A stretch of DNA of 61,462 nucleotides from an uncultured Prevotella sp. (GCA_900540375.1 UQFS01000021.1:1-61462); one strand, 5' to 3'; positions 7,633 through 16,250 are shown, counted from the first letter of the stretch. Program-made: numbers and translations. Notes: generated by a model not told the origin, from the letters alone.

Positions 7633-7666
7633 CACCCACTACATCAGAGCGATGGTATTGCGATCC

Positions 7667-7735
7667 TTTCCCCCCTGGGGAAGTTAGTGGAGAGCAACTA
7701 TTGCCGTTCTTCCCCCTGGGGAAAAGTTAGAGGGC
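7667..7735. repeat. Palindromic GC-rich intergenic repeat, copy 1
   Basis: Two C/G hairpins, TTCCCCCCTGGGGAA (7668-7682) and TTCCCCCTGGGGAA (7710-7723), each followed by AGTTAG. Read on the reverse strand the pattern is CCCTCTAAC - CCCC - GGGG - GAAGA, which matches the element at 21537-21603 and is related to that at 41807-41848. It sits between the ends of purN and the reverse-strand gene at 7737. Confidence 0.6.
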
Positions 7736-7736
7736 T

Positions 7737-8021
7737 TTAGTAGTATCTCTTTGCAATACTCTTGATGACGCTATGATTGGGCACCACGGCACCTTTGCCG
7801 TTATAGGTGAGCAGCATCTCGGGAGCGTAGAAGTCGCATCCTCGGCAATTGTCGGGACTGTCAAAGACGTTGCAGGCCAGCTCACGCTGCACGGCGAGCA
7901 GGGCATTGGCAGGATAGGCTGCGCGGTGGCGGATATAAGCCCACACCAATTCGGTGAGGTCACGGATATAACTCTTGATATCCTTATTGATCTTCATGTT
8001 GATTTTCATGTTGATTTTCAT
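7737..8021 (-). CDS. Hypothetical protein with two Cys in a CxxC-like motif
   Basis: I do not recognise this 94-residue protein. It has an N-terminus made of repeated Met-Lys-Ile-Asn, a helical middle (DLTELVWAYIRHR) and a motif DNCRGCDFY that could bind metal, plus a conserved-looking aromatic C-terminus. Four in-frame ATGs lie in a 12-bp tandem repeat. The one at 8021-8019 is chosen because GAAAGGA ends 7 nt before it; the ATG at 8027 would be too close to that sequence. The -7 box TATCTTTG on the same strand is at 8100-8107, without a clear -33 box. Confidence 0.45.
   Translation of the reverse strand: MKINMKINMKINKDIKSYIRDLTELVWAYIRHRAAYPANALLAVQRELACNVFDSPDNCRGCDFYAPEMLLTYNGKGAVVPNHSVIKSIAKRYY
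7986..8021. repeat. 12-bp tandem repeat covering alternative start codons
   Basis: On the reverse strand ATGAAAATCAAC is repeated twice exactly and once with two changes, preceded by a partial unit ATGAAC (8027-8022). Each unit adds Met-Lys-Ile-Asn and a new in-frame ATG. Changes in copy number would shift the distance between ribosome binding site and start without breaking the frame. Confidence 0.7.
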
Positions 8022-8182
8022 GTTCATTCCTTTCTGTTAGAGGTTATCTTTGCATCACTAATGAGGGTTGACCAGAGGTTTTCCTTGTAGAATGCAATGC
8101 AAAGATAAGATATTCGTTGCTATATGTCGTCGTTAGTAGCGATAGTTTAACGATGTTTGCCGTTCTGTAGGAAATTTATGTT

Positions 8183-8226
8183 ATAACAGCGGGGAATAGG
8201 TTAATTTTGACATTCCCCGCCGTTAT
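8183..8226 (-). terminator. Strong hairpin, probable terminator
   Basis: Arms ATAACAGCGGGGAAT (8183-8197) and ATTCCCCGCCGTTAT (8212-8226) pair at 14 of 15 positions around a 14-nt loop. It lies directly after the stop codon of the reverse-strand gene remnant at 8238, so it probably ended that gene. No clear T-run follows. Confidence 0.5.
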
Positions 8227-8237
8227 GGTTGTACAGA

Positions 8238-8369
8238 CTATTTCGTCTTCTTGATAGGCAGCTGATAGAGTATCTTGCCGTATTTGTTGATGGCAGAGAG
8301 TGTCAGCTGCTGTTTGTCGGCACTGATGATAGTAATAAAGTAAAACGATAGGGAGAAGAGGGTAATAGG
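8238..8369 (-). pseudogene. C-terminal remnant of a lost gene
   Basis: An open frame of 43 codons with no start codon ends with TAG at 8240-8238. The product, including SADKQQLTLSAINKYGKILY and a Lys-rich end, has the look of a C-terminal beta-strand tail of a larger protein, possibly a phosphoesterase or secreted enzyme. It is followed by its own hairpin terminator. The rest of the gene is absent; dinB starts 54 bases beyond on the other strand. The parent family could not be identified. Confidence 0.3.
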
Positions 8370-8386
8370 TTAAAAGCGTTGAATCG

Positions 8387-8418
8387 TTTGCAGATGTGGG
8401 GAAAAGGTGCTAACTTTG
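8387..8418 (+). promoter_or_regulatory. Promoter of dinB, predicted leaderless
   Basis: -33 TTTG (8387-8390), exactly 20 nt, -7 TAACTTTG (8411-8418). The -7 box ends 4 nt before the ATG at 8423, so transcription should begin at or within a base or two of the start codon. Confidence 0.7.
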
Positions 8419-8422
8419 TCTG

Positions 8423-9520
8423 ATGATGAGCAGTGAACTGAATCTACGAAAGATTATCCACATTGACATGGATGCCTTCTTTGCCAGCGTGGAGCAGCGA
8501 GACCACCCTGAGTGGTGCGGTAAGCCGTTGGCTGTTGGTCATGACAGTTCAAGGGGCGTAGTAGCCACGGCGAGCTATGAGGCCCGCAAATATGGCGTGC
8601 ACTCTGCGATGTCTATTCAGACAGCGAAACGGCAATGTCCCGATCTCATCATTGCTCCGGGACGCTACGAAGTCTATCGCGAGGTGTCGGCAACCATTCA
8701 TCGTATCTTTCACGACTACACGGATTTGGTGGAGCCTATCTCGCTTGATGAGGCTTTCCTCGATGTCACGCAAAACAAAAAGGACATGGACTTGGCAGTG
8801 GACATCGCCAAGGAGATCAAGCAGCGGATACACGAGGAAACGGGGCTGACAGCTTCGGCAGGTGTTTCGTACAATAAGTTTTTGGCTAAGATAGCGTCGG
8901 AATATCGTAAGCCCGACGGGCTCTTCGTCATCCATCCCGATCGGGCGCTGGACTTCATCGCCACACTTCCCGTGGAGGATTTTTGGGGAGTAGGCGGTAA
9001 GACGGCCGAGCGCATGCACCGCTTGGGCATCTATAATGGCGCACAGCTACGTAGTATCTCATTAGGTTATCTTCTTCATACTTTTGGTAAAGCGGGGCGG
9101 ACTTTCTATGACTTCGCCCGTGGCATAGACGACCGGCCGGTGGTCTCTGAGCGCATTCGCAAGTCGGTGGGATGCGAGCACACGTTCTCCCAAGATATTT
9201 GTCTGAAGTCAGCGGTTATCATCGAATTGTACCATGTGACGTTGGAACTTGTGGAACGGCTACAGGAGTCTCAGTTCAAGGGACATACGCTTACGCTGAA
9301 AGTGAAGTACGGCGACTTTACCACCATCTCGCGTAGCATCACGCAGGCAAAGGTCTTGCGCACCAAAGACGACATCCTGCCATTGGCTAAAAAGCTCATG
9401 AGTCGTGTGGACTACGATGCCAACCATCCTATCCGCCTGATCGGTCTTGCTGTCGTTAACCCTCATGCCGGAGAGTACCGCGAGAAAGAGCGGTGGATCG
9501 AGCTCGATATAGATTTCTAA
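8423..9520 (+). CDS. dinB: DNA polymerase IV
   Basis: A 365-residue Y-family translesion polymerase. The N-terminus IIHIDMDAFFASVEQ holds the first catalytic Asp, and SLDEAFLDV the Asp-Glu pair of the palm; TASAGVSYNKFLAKIAS is the family's fingers/palm signature and GVGGKTAERMHRLGI is the helix-hairpin-helix thumb region. A C-terminal little-finger domain is present; no clear beta-clamp motif was assigned. The start at 8423 (a second ATG follows at once) sits at the predicted transcription start, so the message may be leaderless. No SOS box was recognised. It is followed by a repeat region (9523-9672). Confidence 0.93.
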   Translation: MMSSELNLRKIIHIDMDAFFASVEQRDHPEWCGKPLAVGHDSSRGVVATASYEARKYGVHSAMSIQTAKRQCPDLIIAPGRYEVYREVSATIHRIFHDYTDLVEPISLDEAFLDVTQNKKDMDLAVDIAKEIKQRIHEETGLTASAGVSYNKFLAKIASEYRKPDGLFVIHPDRALDFIATLPVEDFWGVGGKTAERMHRLGIYNGAQLRSISLGYLLHTFGKAGRTFYDFARGIDDRPVVSERIRKSVGCEHTFSQDICLKSAVIIELYHVTLELVERLQESQFKGHTLTLKVKYGDFTTISRSITQAKVLRTKDDILPLAKKLMSRVDYDANHPIRLIGLAVVNPHAGEYREKERWIELDIDF

Positions 9521-9522
9521 TA

Positions 9523-9672
9523 GGAGACAGAGTAACAAAGGAACAGATGACTTGCTACCAGTAATGGCGTTTACAAATCTGTGTTCCTATGTTACTCTGT
9601 CTTCTTATAGAGATTATGTGTTGCTATGTTATTCTGTCTTCTTAAAAAGATCTATGTTACTCTGTCTTCTTT
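9523..9672. repeat. Repeats of CTATGTTACTCTGTCTTCTTA and an inverted copy
   Basis: Three near-identical 21-bp copies begin at 9587, 9624 and 9652, and an inverted, partial copy (AGACAGAGTAACAAAGGAACA) lies at 9525-9545 after dinB. The third direct copy includes the last codons and the stop of the reverse-strand GNAT gene (Lys-Lys-Thr-Glu-stop). The inverted arms could form a long hairpin between the two convergent genes. A related sequence, ACAGAGTAACAGAGTAACAG, follows mrp at 61388. Confidence 0.65.
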
Positions 9673-10823
9673 ATGGGCTCATCGATCTCACGGATATATG
9701 CGCGGTGCCTTCTGTGTTGCTCGGCTTCGAGATATTGCCACTGGTCAAGTACACCATGGTTGGTCTCCATCTGCGGCATAGCCTCGGCCCATTTGAATCC
9801 ATAACGGCGGTACCAGCCGATGAGGTCGTTGAAGATAAGAGCGTTGGCGCCCTTCATGCGATATTCGGGCAGCACGGCAATGAGCAGCAGATCCACGGTG
9901 TCGGTCTTGTGCCATTTCATCACACGAAGCAAATGCCACCAGCCCATGGGCAGGAGACGGCCGTCGCGGGTATGCTGCAGAGCACGCGAGAAAGAGGGGA
10001 ACGACACGCCGAAGCCCACCATGCGGTCGTTGGCATTGGCATCGACTACGCAGGTGACAAGGTTGAGGTCGGCACGACGGATGTAGTCATTGACCAAACG
10101 CGAGATCTGGTCGTCAGAAAGATGGGAAAAACCGTAGAGACCATCGTAGGTGCGGTTGACGATGTCGAAGAGTTCTTTGCCTTTACCGCGCTTTACAAAG
10201 TCAAGAACACCGTATTTGCGTACTTGCAGGTTATAGCGCTTCTGTACCAACTCTGCCGTAAGCGCAAACTTGCGGGGCGTCACCTCCGGCACCTTTATCC
10301 GGCATTCTACCCAGTCGTTGTCTTTGCGGAATCCAAGCTGATCCATGAAACGGGGATAGTACTCATTATTATAATTAATATATAAGGTGGAGAGACGGTC
10401 AAAGCCTTCGACCATCATGCCCTCGCGATCCATGTCCTCAAAGCCAAAGGGACCGCCGATGCAATCCATGCCTTTGACTTTTCCCCATTGGGCTACGGTG
10501 TCGAGCAATGCACGGCATACGTTGATGTTATTGATGAAGTCGAACCAGCCGAAGCGCACCATATGCCTGTTCCATCGTTTATTGGCCCGGTGGTTGATCA
10601 TGGCAGCCACGCGACCCACAACCTTCCCGTCACGATAAGCCAGGAAATAGTCGGCTTCACAGAATTCGAAGGCCGGATTTTTATCCTTGCGTAGTGTCTT
10701 CATCTCCTCACCATATAGATAAGGTACTGCGCAAGGGTTGTCGCGGTAGAGGTCGTAGAAGAACTGGATAAAGACTTTCAGTTCATGCAGCGTCTCTACC
10801 TTTCTTATTTCAATATTACTCAT
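9657..10823 (-). CDS. GNAT family N-acetyltransferase
   Basis: A 388-residue protein of a long GNAT-like family common in Bacteroidetes. The acyl-CoA-binding beta strand and loop are visible in VDLLLIAVLPEYRMKGANALIFNDL (positions about 312-336), the expected place for motif A. The N-terminal part (residues about 1-150) carries a second GNAT-like half with FLAYRDGKVVGRVAAMINH. Substrate unknown. It follows the nitroreductase by 14 nt on the same strand and is probably in an operon with it. Its last codons form part of the repeat described at 9523-9672. Confidence 0.7.
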   Translation of the reverse strand: MSNIEIRKVETLHELKVFIQFFYDLYRDNPCAVPYLYGEEMKTLRKDKNPAFEFCEADYFLAYRDGKVVGRVAAMINHRANKRWNRHMVRFGWFDFINNINVCRALLDTVAQWGKVKGMDCIGGPFGFEDMDREGMMVEGFDRLSTLYINYNNEYYPRFMDQLGFRKDNDWVECRIKVPEVTPRKFALTAELVQKRYNLQVRKYGVLDFVKRGKGKELFDIVNRTYDGLYGFSHLSDDQISRLVNDYIRRADLNLVTCVVDANANDRMVGFGVSFPSFSRALQHTRDGRLLPMGWWHLLRVMKWHKTDTVDLLLIAVLPEYRMKGANALIFNDLIGWYRRYGFKWAEAMPQMETNHGVLDQWQYLEAEQHRRHRAYIREIDEPIKKTE

Positions 10824-10837
10824 TTCTTACAGATCGT

Positions 10838-11575
10838 TTACATGAAGCCCTGATGGTGCAGTGCTTTCTTCAGTCCCTTGCTCATGGATTCACAGTCTTT
10901 GGCGGTATAGCGGATGTCGGTGAACACCTGTGCGAGCGTCTCGGTGTGGTTGATTTCCACAAACTGCTTGTTCTCCGGCAGATTCTCCTTCGGCTCATAG
11001 ATGTTGTCGATCTGTTGTGGCGTGTAGTCGTGATAAACCTCTTCGTGGACGATGCCGTCAAGAGGCAAGCGGTCGCTTTGTGCCGGATCCTCATCGGGCC
11101 AGCCCAATGTGATGGTAGCCACGGGGAATACCAAGGGCGGCAACTCTAATAAATCGATGATAGCTTGCGGCTGATAGGCAGTCGTGCCTAAGAAGCAAGT
11201 GCCCAGTCCGGCTTCCTCTGCCAGGTTACAGAATGTTTGGCAATAGAGCAGGGCATCAGTGGCGGCGTTGACAAAGCTCAGCAAGTTGTCGTAGCCGGGA
11301 TGACCTTTACGCTGTTCGCCCCAAAGCGTCGTGCGACGATAGTCAGCGCAGAAAGTTAACACTACAGGAGCACCCATTACCATCGGTTGACCAAAGTGAG
11401 CGGGCGCCAAGCGCTCTTTCATCTTTGGGTCGCGTGTGACGATGACGCTGTAGAGTTGCAGGTTGCCCATGGTGGGCGTGCGCTCAGCCTGCTCCAGTAG
11501 ACGATGCAACAGTTGCTCTTCGACCTCTTTATTTTGGTACTTCCTAATACTTCTACGGTGTATTAAACTTTCCAT
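10838..11575 (-). CDS. Nitroreductase family flavoprotein
   Basis: A 245-residue FMN-dependent nitroreductase. HRRSIRKYQNKEV at the N-terminus is the typical FMN-phosphate-binding start, PTMGNLQLYSVIV follows, and a second FMN region lies in AEEAGLGTCFLG with LPPLVFPVATITLGWPDE. The C-terminal extension of about 60 residues puts it nearer the NfsA/Frp-like group than the short NfsB group. It would reduce nitro compounds, quinones or flavins using NAD(P)H in the cytoplasm; the natural substrate is unknown. A reverse-strand -7 box, TATCTTTG, lies at 11598-11605. Confidence 0.88.
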   Translation of the reverse strand: MESLIHRRSIRKYQNKEVEEQLLHRLLEQAERTPTMGNLQLYSVIVTRDPKMKERLAPAHFGQPMVMGAPVVLTFCADYRRTTLWGEQRKGHPGYDNLLSFVNAATDALLYCQTFCNLAEEAGLGTCFLGTTAYQPQAIIDLLELPPLVFPVATITLGWPDEDPAQSDRLPLDGIVHEEVYHDYTPQQIDNIYEPKENLPENKQFVEINHTETLAQVFTDIRYTAKDCESMSKGLKKALHHQGFM

Positions 11576-11653
11576 TTCTTGTTCAATTTAGTAATTGCAA
11601 AGATAGGAAGAATTTCCAAAAAGGAAAAGTTTTCTCCTAAATATCTTTAGAAA

Positions 11654-11687
11654 GTTGATAGAATTAGAGAAAACTTTTGTAGCTTTG
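11654..11687 (+). promoter_or_regulatory. Promoter of nrdJ
   Basis: -33-like GTTG (11654-11657), 22-nt spacer, -7 TAGCTTTG (11680-11687). Transcription would start near 11692. Neither a cobalamin riboswitch nor an NrdR box was recognised in the leader. Confidence 0.5.
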
Positions 11688-11771
11688 CAGTCTACATTTA
11701 AAAGCAAATAATTCATCAACACAATCATGCAGCCCCAGTCTGAAAGGATTGACTTAAGGGGTTATCAACCA

Positions 11772-14345
11772 ATGGAAAACAAACAGACATACACTTATGA
11801 AGAGGCTTACGATGCCTCTTTGCAGTACTTCGGCGGGGACGAGTTGGCGGCACGTGTGTGGGTCAACAAGTACGCCATGAAGGACGGCTTCGGCAATATC
11901 TTTGAGAAAAGCCCGGAGCAGATGCATTGGCGTATTGCCAATGAAATTGCCCGTATTGAGAAGAAGTACCCCAACCCACTCTCTGCCCAGCAGGTTTTTG
12001 ATGTGCTCGATCATTTCCGCTACATCATACCGGCAGGCAGCCCGATGACGGGTATTGGCAATGATCATCAGGTAGCATCACTGAGCAACTGTTTTGTCGT
12101 CGGACTCGATGGCAATGCCGACAGCTATGGTGCTATTATGAAAATCGACGAGGAGCAGGTACAACTGATGAAACGTCGTGGCGGTGTAGGCCATGACATG
12201 AGTCAGATTCGCCCGAAAGGCAGTCCGGTGAACAACTCCGCACTGACCTCTACCGGCTTGGTGCCTTTCATGGAGCGTTACAGCAACTCCACACGTGAGG
12301 TGGCTCAGGACGGACGGCGCGGTGCGCTCATGCTCAGTGTGAGCATCAAACATCCCGACTCCGAGGCTTTCATCGATGCCAAGATGACGGAGGGAAAAGT
12401 CACCGGCGCCAATGTCAGCGTGCGCATCGGCGACGCATTTATGCAGGCTGCCGTTGAAGACAAACCCTACACTCAGCAGTTCCCGATCGACAGCGACCAT
12501 CCGATGGTGAGCAAAGAGATGTCTGCCCGCAAGCTGTGGGAGAAGATCGTGCACAACGCATGGAAGAGCGCTGAGCCTGGTGTGCTGTTTTGGGATACGA
12601 TCATCCGTGAGAGTATTCCTGACTGCTATGCTGACCTCGGCTTCAAGACGGTGAGCACCAATCCTTGCGGTGAGATTCCACTCTGCCCTTACGACAGCTG
12701 CCGCCTGCTGAGCATCAATCTCTATAGCTATGTCGAGCATCCTTTCACCAAGGAAGCTAAGTTCGACTTCGATAAGTTCAGCCGTCATGTACAGCTTGCT
12801 CAGCGTATCATGGACGACATCGTGGACTTGGAGATGGAGAAGATCGAAAACATCATGGATAAGATCCGTCGCGATCCTCAAAGCGAGGATGTGAAGCACA
12901 CGGAATACCATCTTTGGGAGAAGATTAAGGATAAGAGCGGCAAGGGCCGTCGTACTGGCGTGGGCATCACCGCTGAGGGCGATATGCTGGCTGCCATGGG
13001 GCTGCGCTATGGCACGCAGAAGGCTACTGACTTTGCCGTGAGTGTGCACCGTAATCTGGCCATCAACGCCTATCGCTCTTCTGTGAAGATGGCTGAGGAG
13101 CGTGGCGCGTTCAGCATCTATGACGCTGAACGTGAGAAGAACAATCCGTTTATCCTCCGCTTGAAGGATGCCGATCCTAAGCTCTATGAGGACATGGTGA
13201 AGCTTGGACGCCGCAATATCGCCTGCTTGACGATAGCTCCAACCGGCACCACATCGCTGATGACACAGACCACGAGTGGTATCGAGCCCGTATTCATGCC
13301 CGTCTATAAGCGTCGCCGCAAAGTCAACCCCAACGATGCTGACGTGCATGTGGACTTTGTCGATGAGGTGGGTGACTCCTTTGAGGAGTACATCGTCTAC
13401 CACCGTAAGTTCCTTGAATGGATGAAGATCAATGGCATCGACACGGAGAAGAAATATACGCAGGAAGAGATCGACGAACTCGTCGCCCGCTCTCCTTATT
13501 ATAAAGCTACCGCTAATGATGTGGACTGGCTGATGAAAGTGCGCATGCAGGGCGCTATTCAGAAGTGGGTGGACCACAGTATCTCTGTGACCGTCAACCT
13601 GCCCAATAATGTCGATGAGGCACTTGTCAACAAACTCTATATTGAAGCTTGGCGCTCAGGCTGCAAGGGCTGCACCATCTACCGAGACGGCAGTCGATCG
13701 GGTGTGATGATCGCCGTGCCAAAGAAAGAAAAGAAAGACGCAGACCATAAGGAGACACCGGAGCCTGTCACAGCACCATCGATCCCCCGTCCATCTGTAC
13801 AGGAGGTCCGTCCGAAGGAACTCGACTGCGATGTGGTGCGCTTCCAGAACAACCGTGAGAAATGGGTGGCCTTCGTGGGATTGCTCGATGGTTATCCTTA
13901 CGAGATCTTCACCGGTTTGCAGGATGATGATGAGGGCATTGTGTTGCCGAAGAGCGTTACAAAAGGTAAGATCATCAAGCAGACCAATCCTGATGGTACG
14001 CACCGTTATGACTTCCAGTTTGAAAACAAACGTGGCTACAAGACCACGGTGGAAGGATTGAGCGAGAAGTTTAATCCGGAATACTGGAACTATGCAAAGC
14101 TGATATCCGGCGTGCTTCGCTACCGCATGCCTATCGACCATGTCATCAAGCTTGTCGGCTCTTTGCAACTTAAAGACGAAAGCATCAATACATGGAAGAA
14201 CGGTGTGGAGCGCGCGCTGAAGAAGTACATCACTGACGGTACCAAGGCAGTGGGTCAGAAGTGCCCGGTCTGCGGTCAGGAGACACTCGTCTATCAGGAG
14301 GGCTGCCTCATCTGTACCAACTGCGGTGCCAGCCGTTGTGGATAA
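11772..14345 (+). CDS. nrdJ: Adenosylcobalamin-dependent ribonucleotide reductase (class II)
   Basis: Makes deoxyribonucleotides from ribonucleotides using adenosylcobalamin as radical source, so it needs no oxygen and no small subunit. Family landmarks are SNCFVVG (first active-site Cys), NPCGEIPL with the radical Cys and Glu, APTGTTSLMTQTTSGIEP, and GCKGCTIYRDGSR. A C-terminal zinc-finger-like segment, CPVCGQ followed by CLICTNCG, is typical of B12-dependent forms. The ATG at 11772 gives 857 residues and a normal family N-terminus, and AAGGGG lies 13 nt before it; an in-frame ATG at 11727 would add 15 unusual residues. No cobalamin genes are in the window. folB follows by 20 nt. Confidence 0.93.
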   Translation: MENKQTYTYEEAYDASLQYFGGDELAARVWVNKYAMKDGFGNIFEKSPEQMHWRIANEIARIEKKYPNPLSAQQVFDVLDHFRYIIPAGSPMTGIGNDHQVASLSNCFVVGLDGNADSYGAIMKIDEEQVQLMKRRGGVGHDMSQIRPKGSPVNNSALTSTGLVPFMERYSNSTREVAQDGRRGALMLSVSIKHPDSEAFIDAKMTEGKVTGANVSVRIGDAFMQAAVEDKPYTQQFPIDSDHPMVSKEMSARKLWEKIVHNAWKSAEPGVLFWDTIIRESIPDCYADLGFKTVSTNPCGEIPLCPYDSCRLLSINLYSYVEHPFTKEAKFDFDKFSRHVQLAQRIMDDIVDLEMEKIENIMDKIRRDPQSEDVKHTEYHLWEKIKDKSGKGRRTGVGITAEGDMLAAMGLRYGTQKATDFAVSVHRNLAINAYRSSVKMAEERGAFSIYDAEREKNNPFILRLKDADPKLYEDMVKLGRRNIACLTIAPTGTTSLMTQTTSGIEPVFMPVYKRRRKVNPNDADVHVDFVDEVGDSFEEYIVYHRKFLEWMKINGIDTEKKYTQEEIDELVARSPYYKATANDVDWLMKVRMQGAIQKWVDHSISVTVNLPNNVDEALVNKLYIEAWRSGCKGCTIYRDGSRSGVMIAVPKKEKKDADHKETPEPVTAPSIPRPSVQEVRPKELDCDVVRFQNNREKWVAFVGLLDGYPYEIFTGLQDDDEGIVLPKSVTKGKIIKQTNPDGTHRYDFQFENKRGYKTTVEGLSEKFNPEYWNYAKLISGVLRYRMPIDHVIKLVGSLQLKDESINTWKNGVERALKKYITDGTKAVGQKCPVCGQETLVYQEGCLICTNCGASRCG

Positions 14346-14365
14346 TCACGCTATAGGTTTGACGT

Positions 14366-14737
14366 ATGAAATGCGAATCAAGCTATATCCTCTTACGTTC
14401 CCTGCGTTTCCATGCCTTTCACGGCGTGGAGGCGCAGGAGCGTCTTGTTGGTAACGACTATGAAGTCAGCCTCAGACTGAAGGCTGATGTGAACCGTGCC
14501 GTAGAGAGTGACAAGGTGACGGACACCATCAACTATGCCGAGGTGTATCAACTGGTGGCCAAGACGATGTCTGAGCCTGTAGATCTTGTGGAGCATCTTG
14601 CCGGAGTGATCGGTGAGCGATTGTTTCAACGTTGGCCTCAGATTGATGCGATAGACGTGACAGTTTTGAAGCTCAATCCTCCTATGGGTGCTGATTGTCA
14701 GGGAGCGGGCATCGAACTGCATCTGACCAATCGCTAA
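14366..14737 (+). CDS. folB: Dihydroneopterin aldolase
   Basis: FolB cleaves 7,8-dihydroneopterin to 6-hydroxymethyl-dihydropterin in folate synthesis. The 123-residue length is standard. Visible features are LRFHAFHGVEAQERLVGNDY near the N-terminus (the FHGV motif with the conserved Glu a few residues on), DTINYAEVYQLV, VEHLAGVI and the C-terminal Lys of TVLKLNPPMGA that acts as catalytic base in the family. It probably shares a transcript with nrdJ (20-nt gap). Two other folate-linked genes, purN and folA, are in the window but not adjacent. Confidence 0.92.
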   Translation: MKCESSYILLRSLRFHAFHGVEAQERLVGNDYEVSLRLKADVNRAVESDKVTDTINYAEVYQLVAKTMSEPVDLVEHLAGVIGERLFQRWPQIDAIDVTVLKLNPPMGADCQGAGIELHLTNR

Positions 14738-14802
14738 GTGCTTGCATCATTAATAAATAATAAAACTCATTGCTTCTTTTCAGTTTCCTAATGTAAAATC
14801 CG

Positions 14803-14810
14803 TAACTTTG
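14803..14810 (+). promoter_or_regulatory. -7 element before the amidase gene
   Basis: TAACTTTG at 14803-14810, with only a T-rich stretch where the -33 box should be. Predicted transcription start near 14815, 52 nt before the ATG. Confidence 0.5.
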
Positions 14811-14866
14811 CATAAAATTGATACAAGTTTACGCTTGTTGGTACTGCAAAGGAAAGAATCATCGAT

Positions 14867-16237
14867 ATGTTGAAAAGGATACTTCTCATAATTCCTGTCT
14901 TCTTCTTTTTTGCACTTGTGAGCACAAGTGCTGCCTCTCGCTTTACGCTTGTCGTTGATGCCGGTCATGGTGGCAACGACTTTGGCGCTTCTGGTGCGGT
15001 GTCCAACGAGAAAGATCTGACGCTGAAATACGCTTTGGCGTTTGGTCGATTTGTGGAGAGCCATTGTCCCGACGTGCGTGTGATCTATACGCGCAAGACC
15101 GATGTCTTCATTCCTCTTCATGAGCGCGCTGACATTGCCAACCGCAACAAAGCTGATCTCTTCATTTCCATCCACATCAATGCAGTGGACGGCTCGCACA
15201 CGGCACACGGTTTCCAAAGCTATACCCTGGGCCGCGGAGAGCGTTCCGGCGACCGTGGTATCCGTGAGAACCTCGACGTGGCTAAGCGTGAGAACTCCGT
15301 GATATTCCTTGAGAAAGACTACCAAAAGAAATACAGCGGACTGGACATAAACTCGGCAGAAAGCGACATCATGTTTGAGTTTATCGCTGACAACAACCGA
15401 CAGCATAGTGTGGAACTCTCTCGCCTGATGCAGCGCTGTGTCTGTCAGGCTACAGGAAGACAAGACGGTGGCTCTCATCAAAACAATCTTGCCGTATTAC
15501 GACTCACCTCCATGCCTGCCATCCTTCTGGAGCTGGGTTTTATCTCTACTCCCGATGAGGAGCAGTTCTTGAATTCTGACTCGGCTGTGGACCTCTATAC
15601 AAAAGGTATCTACAATGCTTTCATCACCTATAAGAATAAGTACGACACCCAGTCGACACTGCCTTATCAGAACAATGTGATAGAGGTAAGTGCACCTGTC
15701 AACGACAAAACATATGATGACCAGGCCGTAACAGACGACTATCAAAGCAGCAGATCGACAAGGACGACTGTTCAAAGAAAATCTGTTGCACGGAAGGGAA
15801 ACAGCGATACTCCGCAAAAAAGCAGCAGTACCCCGCAAAAGCGTGAAGTCACTGCTCTCAAGGCTTCTGGCAAGAATACTTCGAAATCCGACAAAGCAGG
15901 CAAGACTGACAAGCAGACAAAGAAAGACAATGACAGAAAAGTCAGTCAGCAGGCTGCTCATGCTCCGGTATTCAAGATTCAGATACTTCAAGGCTCGTTA
16001 AAGCTACGCGACAACGACCGTCAGTTCAAGGAACTCACAGGCATCGAGCGGATGGAGGACGGAGACAAATGGAAATACTTCTACGGTAGCAGTACCAACT
16101 ACAATGCTGTCAACCGCTCCCGTAGGGAGATTCTCGACAAGTTTCCCGATGCATTCATCGTAGCCTATAAAGACGGTAAGCAGGTGGATGTCAACGAGGC
16201 GATCAAGGAGTTCCTCTCAAATAAACGAAAGAAATAA
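14867..16237 (+). CDS. N-acetylmuramoyl-L-alanine amidase (AmiC type) with C-terminal SPOR-like region
   Basis: A 456-residue exported enzyme that splits the peptide from the glycan in peptidoglycan, used in daughter-cell separation. A signal peptide (residues about 1-23) is followed by an Amidase_3 domain: VDAGHGGND (zinc His), NEKDLTLKYA (zinc Glu), FISIHINA (zinc His) and LLELGFISTPDE (catalytic Glu). A Lys/Ser/Thr-rich linker of about 100 residues leads to a C-terminal region beginning FKIQILQGS and including WKYFYGSS, which looks like a SPOR-type peptidoglycan-binding domain. The mlaD-like gene follows after 13 nt, so the two are probably co-transcribed. Confidence 0.9.
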   Translation: MLKRILLIIPVFFFFALVSTSAASRFTLVVDAGHGGNDFGASGAVSNEKDLTLKYALAFGRFVESHCPDVRVIYTRKTDVFIPLHERADIANRNKADLFISIHINAVDGSHTAHGFQSYTLGRGERSGDRGIRENLDVAKRENSVIFLEKDYQKKYSGLDINSAESDIMFEFIADNNRQHSVELSRLMQRCVCQATGRQDGGSHQNNLAVLRLTSMPAILLELGFISTPDEEQFLNSDSAVDLYTKGIYNAFITYKNKYDTQSTLPYQNNVIEVSAPVNDKTYDDQAVTDDYQSSRSTRTTVQRKSVARKGNSDTPQKSSSTPQKREVTALKASGKNTSKSDKAGKTDKQTKKDNDRKVSQQAAHAPVFKIQILQGSLKLRDNDRQFKELTGIERMEDGDKWKYFYGSSTNYNAVNRSRREILDKFPDAFIVAYKDGKQVDVNEAIKEFLSNKRKK

Positions 16238-16250
16238 AAATCATACACAC

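Noticed and set aside
11576..11771. Possible cobalamin riboswitch or NrdR boxes before the B12-dependent reductase
   Set aside because: The leader is only about 80 nt from the predicted transcription start and shows neither a B12-box-like core nor paired NrdR boxes.
12078..13577. 499-codon open frame antisense to nrdJ
   Set aside because: Composition is that of a codon-bias shadow; no signal, domain or promoter supports it.
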